DNA of 64,000 nucleotides from NCBI GenBank assembly GCA_911728435.2, contig OU452199.1, positions 15,138,860-15,202,859 on the forward strand, written 5' to 3'. The notes beneath the pieces are model-generated. The model was not told where the DNA came from, did no database searches, and saw only the letters and a list, made by a program, of their open reading frames with translations. The position numbers and the translations under genes were made by a program. How positions within the stretch are numbered: position 1 is the stretch's first letter; each line of letters opens with the position of its first letter. Positions 58,506 through 64,000 of the stretch are shown here, one piece after another. Source of the stretch: Apoderus coryli. Its lineage: Eukaryota > Arthropoda > Insecta > Coleoptera > Attelabidae.

Positions 58506-61500
58506 TACAAACATTATAGTGAATAGAATAACAGCCTATAAAAAATACAATACCTATTACTAAAATACCTAACATCCAACTCAAGGGCTCTGTAATGTAA
58601 TTTCGTTTAAGATTTTATTTGATCCATTCCCGGAGTTGTACAATTTTTGAGTACTTGTATATATTTTAGTACTTCATTCGAATCAGTAGAGCTAAAAAAA
58701 CAAGACAGCTAACTTTTGTTCTCTTACCAACAGTTACAGAAGGTTTTTGTATTTTATTTGCAATATGAATACCAATATTTGCATAATAGTCATTAAATGC
58801 ATTGGCCATTAGCTCATGATCTTCTAGAATCTCAATTGATATACTTTATCCCTTTAGTGTCATGACCGTTATAAGCCTTTATCTCGCTATAAATTTGATG
58901 GATTATTGCAGTTTTTTTCTATTTGTTTACTATATTTTTTTTTTAAACTTCACCAATTCACTAAATCTAACTATCTTCTAGATTAATATACAAATATAAA
59001 AAAAATAACTCAAGGCTTGACTAGTAATATTTATTTGTTAATAATAATTGGCCTCCGTGGATTCAATAAACACAAACTAGAAGAATAAAAACACCTACTG
59101 TGGACGTTGGTGCTACTGACTTCCTAGCACATCAGGCTAGTGTCGCTGATGAAAATTAAACAAATGCTAATTAGTTGACGGAATTAAAAGTAAACTCATC
59201 GAACAATAATGTGAAATATACATGTAACCTCTTAATCCATATTACTGCGCCACAAAATTTATGTTATAAAGTGTTCAGATTGCGTACATTTGGAAGCTTT
59301 TGTGAAAAAAATATTGTTTCAATCTAATTATTAGATTAGATTTTGCCAAAAACGGCTCGAGGGAATGATGGACGTCGTATTAACAATGTCATCCTGATCG
59401 CAATGGATTTATCTATGGCTTATTTTAATTCCTTGGATCCGCCGTTTACTAGTTTTAATATGTCAATGAATTCTTCTTCTACTGGTATACTGGTGATATC
59501 TTGATATATTTTTACCAAAAGAAATATTAAGCAAACTATTTCACATATTTTATTTTATTGTTTATTTCGACGAATAGGTATCAAAATTACCAATAAAAGC
59601 ACATGAGAAATTCACATAAGAAGTTCTCAAAATTTTTATAAAAAACAATAATACAGTCTTAATGAGCCATCAAGAGAGTAGGTATAACAAATTATTTCGA
59701 TTTTTATCGTGGTCGTAATCCAATCCATGCGTTTAACAAAATAAAACGAAATTCCCGTTGTTTTACGTTTTACGAGTTTTGCGAGAAAAATAAGTTTGAA
59801 ACAAAAAAAAAACGTATAATAAAATGCAGGAAATATTTCGCCAGTAGCCCAGAGTTTGTGTCGGCAAGCTATAAAGGAGCTTTTCGAATGTCTTGATGCA
59901 GGTGAAAATGCACCGCGAATAGTTGCAAGCTGCCAAGAAACAGGACCGGCTTGCCTGTTTATTTTAATAATTAATAAATTATAAATTTAGATATACAATC
60001 GAAGTTAGATTTAAGTTACCATTAATATACAAAACCAGTAAATAAATTTGAATGTTGCTTACACTGTAAAATAAAGAAAGCTTTATGAATGTTGCAATTA
60101 ATCTGATTTCCTTTGAATTAGGGAATATTGACATATTTTAGTACAGTGTGAAAAGCATCGTTTTCTTATCAGTAATACAATTCATCAAAATGAATATGTT
60201 GGGGTCAGCAAACTCCAAAGAAATTTGTAACTAGTAGAAAATAAAATATGTTTTAAACAAATTGCAGGGAACTAAAATTATTTAAAACTTAAGCTATTCT
60301 TGAATGAAATTCGGCATAAGTTGTAGTTTGCGACGACTAGTTTCGTAACAACAAAAATCCTAATGAAATTTGGTCATGATTAAATATTTTTAAAAATATT
60401 AAAATATTCATAGGACAATCGTTATCATCAAACAAAGAGCTGGTTTAATAACCATGGTTTTGGTAGAACAACGCTCAAGGATTTCCGCAGAAACCCTTCA
60501 GTGGGTTTTCGTTAACAATTAAGAATAAATCATCGTTCAACCAATTCCATATCCATATGCCCACCATTAAAGCGCTGTGGTATTCTTAAAGAAATTGCAT
60601 AAGAATAAAAAAGCTAACTTTGTAAAGTTTCCCTTACTTTGTTCTCTCGAAGTTCAGGACACCCAGTTTTCCAAATTAGTATTTTTAGTATGTAGCACCT
60701 TTCACTGAGTCACAAAAATATATTATACAAATGAAAATTATATGCGGGCGAGAAAAAATTGTTATTATTGGTATGGAATATACCGAGAGAGAGTTCCCGT
60801 TGATCTTTCCATGCCCTGTTTGCTATTGACGAGGATATGGGAAGGTTCTGCCAAGTACTTATAATACAAAAATTATATGTTTTTTAAACAAATAATTTAG
60901 GATTGAGAAATTTATTAGTTCTCAACTAAAATAAATGCTAAGAATTAAATTGAATTATAAAGAAAATATGGGAATTTATTAACTGAAATAATAAAAAATT
61001 ATAAATGAGTAGATGGATCGTCTTTTTATTAAAATAATTTTAATGATTCTAAACAATTTACCATGAAAATCCTTGAACTGAAAGTTGTAATTTGATTTAT
61101 GTAATTAGCTAAATCTTTTAAATCTATCCATTATGTTTTGTGGCTCACCATTGTCAGAAATACAAATTACTTCTTTTACGAACATTAGGAAGATCTTCCA
61201 TTTTCCTTCGGAAAATTTCAAAGTATACCTATGAGAACCAAATAATATAAATGAGGTTATGGCTGTAAATAATTCCCCGATTATCGAGTATTTAACAGGT
61301 TTAATTTGAAGTGCGGTCCTGGTTCAACTATTGGAAGCTATGTTCGAATTCACGGAACGTTGTGGTTTGTTGTACGGCGTGTAACAAGTAGATGTAGATA
61401 CCGTGTCTGTCCCAAAAAATCTACGGAAAGTTTTTTGTATTCTGTACATGGCGCTGTATATAGTTATGAGAATTCAATATTTTTACGCTCTATGGTCATG

Positions 61501-64000
61501 ATATGCTCTGAAAATGTAACGTGTAGGAAAAACATCCTCAAGCATTATTATTCTAACGGGAAACGGAAATTATATTGAAGATTTGGTCCATAATTTTGAA
61601 AAAAGGTTTGACACTAACTCTGTGGAGTAAACTATTAGAAATCTTTCACGAAAATGACCTAAACTAACATGGTAAGTAAATTCTTCTTTACTTTTTAGTC
61701 AAAGGGTCAAATTTAGTAAGGTTCGTCAAGAAATAAATTATTGACATAACGTTGTTGCTTTGTTCTAATGTTCTCAGTCATCCAAGCAAACTTTTTAGCT
61801 GAGGGCCAGGCATGAGTATATTTTACACTTGAATAATGCTCTTCTTTATGCTACGGTACAGAAGACTCATTACATTTCTATACTACGAATCACAAGAAAT
61901 CGGTTTTTGTAGTTCAGTCATTGTGTATTAATTGTAGTATGATGGATTTATTTAAAATGAAATTAAAATAGGATTTAATCATACTTGTAAAATAATGTAC
62001 TGCAAGCATTTCTCTGTATCATCAAAAAAATAAATAAATAAATGTGTTGCAGTTTATTATGACTATGAGTTATGTCTAATATAAATTATTTTATACAAAA
62101 ACTAGAATGAACTTAGACAAAAAAGCCAATTATTCAATGATGGCACATAATTAATATTTATTTAACAAGTAAGAGTAGTCTGGTTTCTGTTAATTGAAAT
62201 CACATATTTTAATAGTATCTATACTATATATTAGGAAGTTGGAAAAGTATTTAATTTGTACAAGGTGGAAAAGAAGTGTTTAGGATGTAAACATATTTTT
62301 GGATAAAACTAAGGATGCGCGATAATAATATTGTTTAGTTTCTGAAATGTTCGAAAATCATCGCAATTTATTCTATCAAATAGCTTCTTTATTTTAACAA
62401 GTACTAAAAAATTCTAAAGGAATACGAATCTATCTAATGTATACGGCACATAGAAATACAGTGATGTACGTATAAAATTTTTGGCAGCCTAGTTCAGGGT
62501 TGACTTATGTATTTTGAGATGGAATCCCTAGTATGTTTTAGGATATTTGGATTCCTTTTTAATAATTCTTTTTCACCCAATATTATTAAGCCTCTAGATC
62601 TATATGGGAATAATGTATAGTGAGCTGTATAATCAAACAAATCTTTTTCCTTTAAAATATATAAATAATATGCAAATAATAACCTATTAATTAACGAATT
62701 TTTCATAGTACTGTCAAAATATAACGAAATGTAATTTATATTCAAATATATACAATTCATAAATCGTTATTTTTAAGTACGAATAAAAATATAACTATCT
62801 ATTTGTCAGATCTAACACCATCGGAAACTGGTGTGTTATCAGATTGGGGATTTGTTGAGAAAATAATTCTCAAAACTTTTGTTCCGATTTTTAATCTTTG
62901 CACACCTTTTAATTTGCACTTTCATAAAAAGATGCTTAGTAGTTCATACGAAAAATAACTTAGGTAAAATTTAGAAAATACATTTTTAATTTTTGTTTGA
63001 TCAACGTTGTACTTGGATTATACAAAACCGCTTTAATTTTTTAGATTTGTAGAAGTATTATATTTTCGCTTAATTTTTTGTTTCAAGTATTTCAATTATT
63101 TTATTTATGTTATATCTAGATTCTAAATCCGTAGGTTGTCCTATTAAAAAAAACATGTTTTATTTATGATATCGAATGCTTTTAGCTCTATTCCAAAATA
63201 GCTTGCTGTACGTTGCGTTAGTTGTCAATTATTCATTGTTTATGGATGGTTTTAATGGCATCGTTTCTTAATATTTTCTTATGAAAAATAGTCTGACCGT
63301 TAATTACTAGAAGCGTACTGTATAATGAAGGCCTCCTAAAACAACTGAAAGCACAGTTTAGAGCGTCCAAAACATAAATATATTAGCATGTGTTGGCGCA
63401 TTCTATTAGCTACTATATCATTTTAGTTTTGGAACAACTAAGGATCGATAATGCCACCAATACACTGGCTTTTCAGTATTTGTGCAACATTCGCCAAGCA
63501 AAAGTTGGAGTGGTGTTCAGCAACAGGTGATAGTTGGCGACAGATTTTCAAATATGAATGAATGAATTCGGATCAAGTTTAGTATTAATTCCAGAAGAGG
63601 TTTCGTGGCATTTCTTAAATGAAAATCATCTTATACCTATAAAATATTAACCTAAATTAGACGACTTCTGTATGCCAAGTACATATTTCTCCATTATAAT
63701 ATACCCACACATTTTTATGAGAGTTTCGATTCTACTATTGTTGCTCAAATATTCTTTTGTGATCAAGAAAACAATGTACATTCATATAAACTAGACCATT
63801 CTGTGCCTATTACACAATCGTATATATAAAAAAAACTAATAAAACAAATGCCGTCATCAAAACGAATCATGTCATCATGTAAGACAATTGAATTAATTTT
63901 CAACATGGGTAACCTTAAAGAGATATTTGTAACCGTTTAAAAACAGCACTAAAATATACGTTTTATATGTATTCGTTCCGCTTCAGAACCAATTATATTT

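Larger units (their letters stand above)
55891..64000. other. No gene recognised
   Basis: About 8 kb of AT-rich sequence. Isolated items: a lone transposon-tip-like 'GCGGACACCCTGTA' at 56092-56105, a (TAG)n run at 56938-56957, and a possible minus-strand retroelement tail near 58315-58335 (TTTTATTTATTTATCAG). The frames at 61306-61578 and 62494-62760 have no recognisable domain. Confidence 0.45.

Noticed and set aside
59146..59170. CTGATGAAAATTAAAC as a hammerhead
   Set aside because: Helix II is missing and flanks do not pair.
61306..61578. 90-codon frame as a cysteine-containing small protein
   Set aside because: No recognisable pattern, signal peptide or homologous neighbour; length is within chance expectation over 64 kb.

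Overview
The window is about 64 kb of AT-rich animal DNA, most likely from an insect. The evidence is the transposon set: a BEL/Pao retrotransposon, several Tc1/mariner elements, a Crypton-type tyrosine recombinase relic, non-LTR retrotransposon fragments and Penelope-type hammerhead ribozymes. I find no convincing host gene, no tRNA or rRNA gene and no CRISPR array. Apart from the two transposon genes, the open frames are short and unrecognised, antisense to transposon genes, or lie in repeats. The region reads as intergenic or intronic sequence built from mobile elements of different ages.

Layout. Positions 612-3027 hold a repeat block that opens with a TGTC microsatellite and continues as a nested minisatellite (about 115-140 bp subunits inside a roughly 530 bp higher-order unit). 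A dead Tc1/mariner-type element occupies 4244-5787. An inverted-repeat structure at 6123-6739 carries a hammerhead ribozyme motif in each arm, one of them damaged. A LINE 3' end lies at 8440-9056, a MITE at 13298-13578, a Crypton-like tyrosine recombinase pseudogene at 18981-19850 and a perfect 28-bp hairpin at 21778-21837. A Tc1/mariner transposase scrap lies near 25.1-25.5 kb. A hAT-like AT-rich repeat at 29978-30915 contains a textbook hammerhead ribozyme (30282-30329). A mariner scrap lies near 33.7-34.0 kb and a decayed hammerhead at 34.82 kb.

The best preserved elements are a 2087-bp DD41D Tc1/mariner transposon (35491-37577; 340-bp inverted repeats differing at two positions; intact 370-codon transposase; TA duplication) and a 6619-bp BEL/Pao retrotransposon (46418-53036; two identical 514-bp LTRs; 5-bp duplication ATTAT; one intact 1731-codon gag-pol frame; tRNA-Tyr-type primer binding site). 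Between and after them are a fold-back element with a hammerhead ribozyme (38601-38918), a mariner N-terminal relic (40430-40760), a broken Tc1/mariner relative (44122-45023) and a LINE reverse-transcriptase fragment (55321-55890). From 56 to 64 kb almost nothing is recognisable.

The most interesting signal is the set of hammerhead motifs at 6.2, 6.65, 30.3, 34.8 and 38.7 kb. Their helices I differ in sequence but, in the three good copies, each pairs with itself. Most have a very short, palindromic or near-palindromic helix III, as in the dimeric hammerheads of Penelope-like retroelements. Two sit in the arms of inverted repeats. No reverse transcriptase or endonuclease of the Penelope type is present, so these copies are non-autonomous or truncated.
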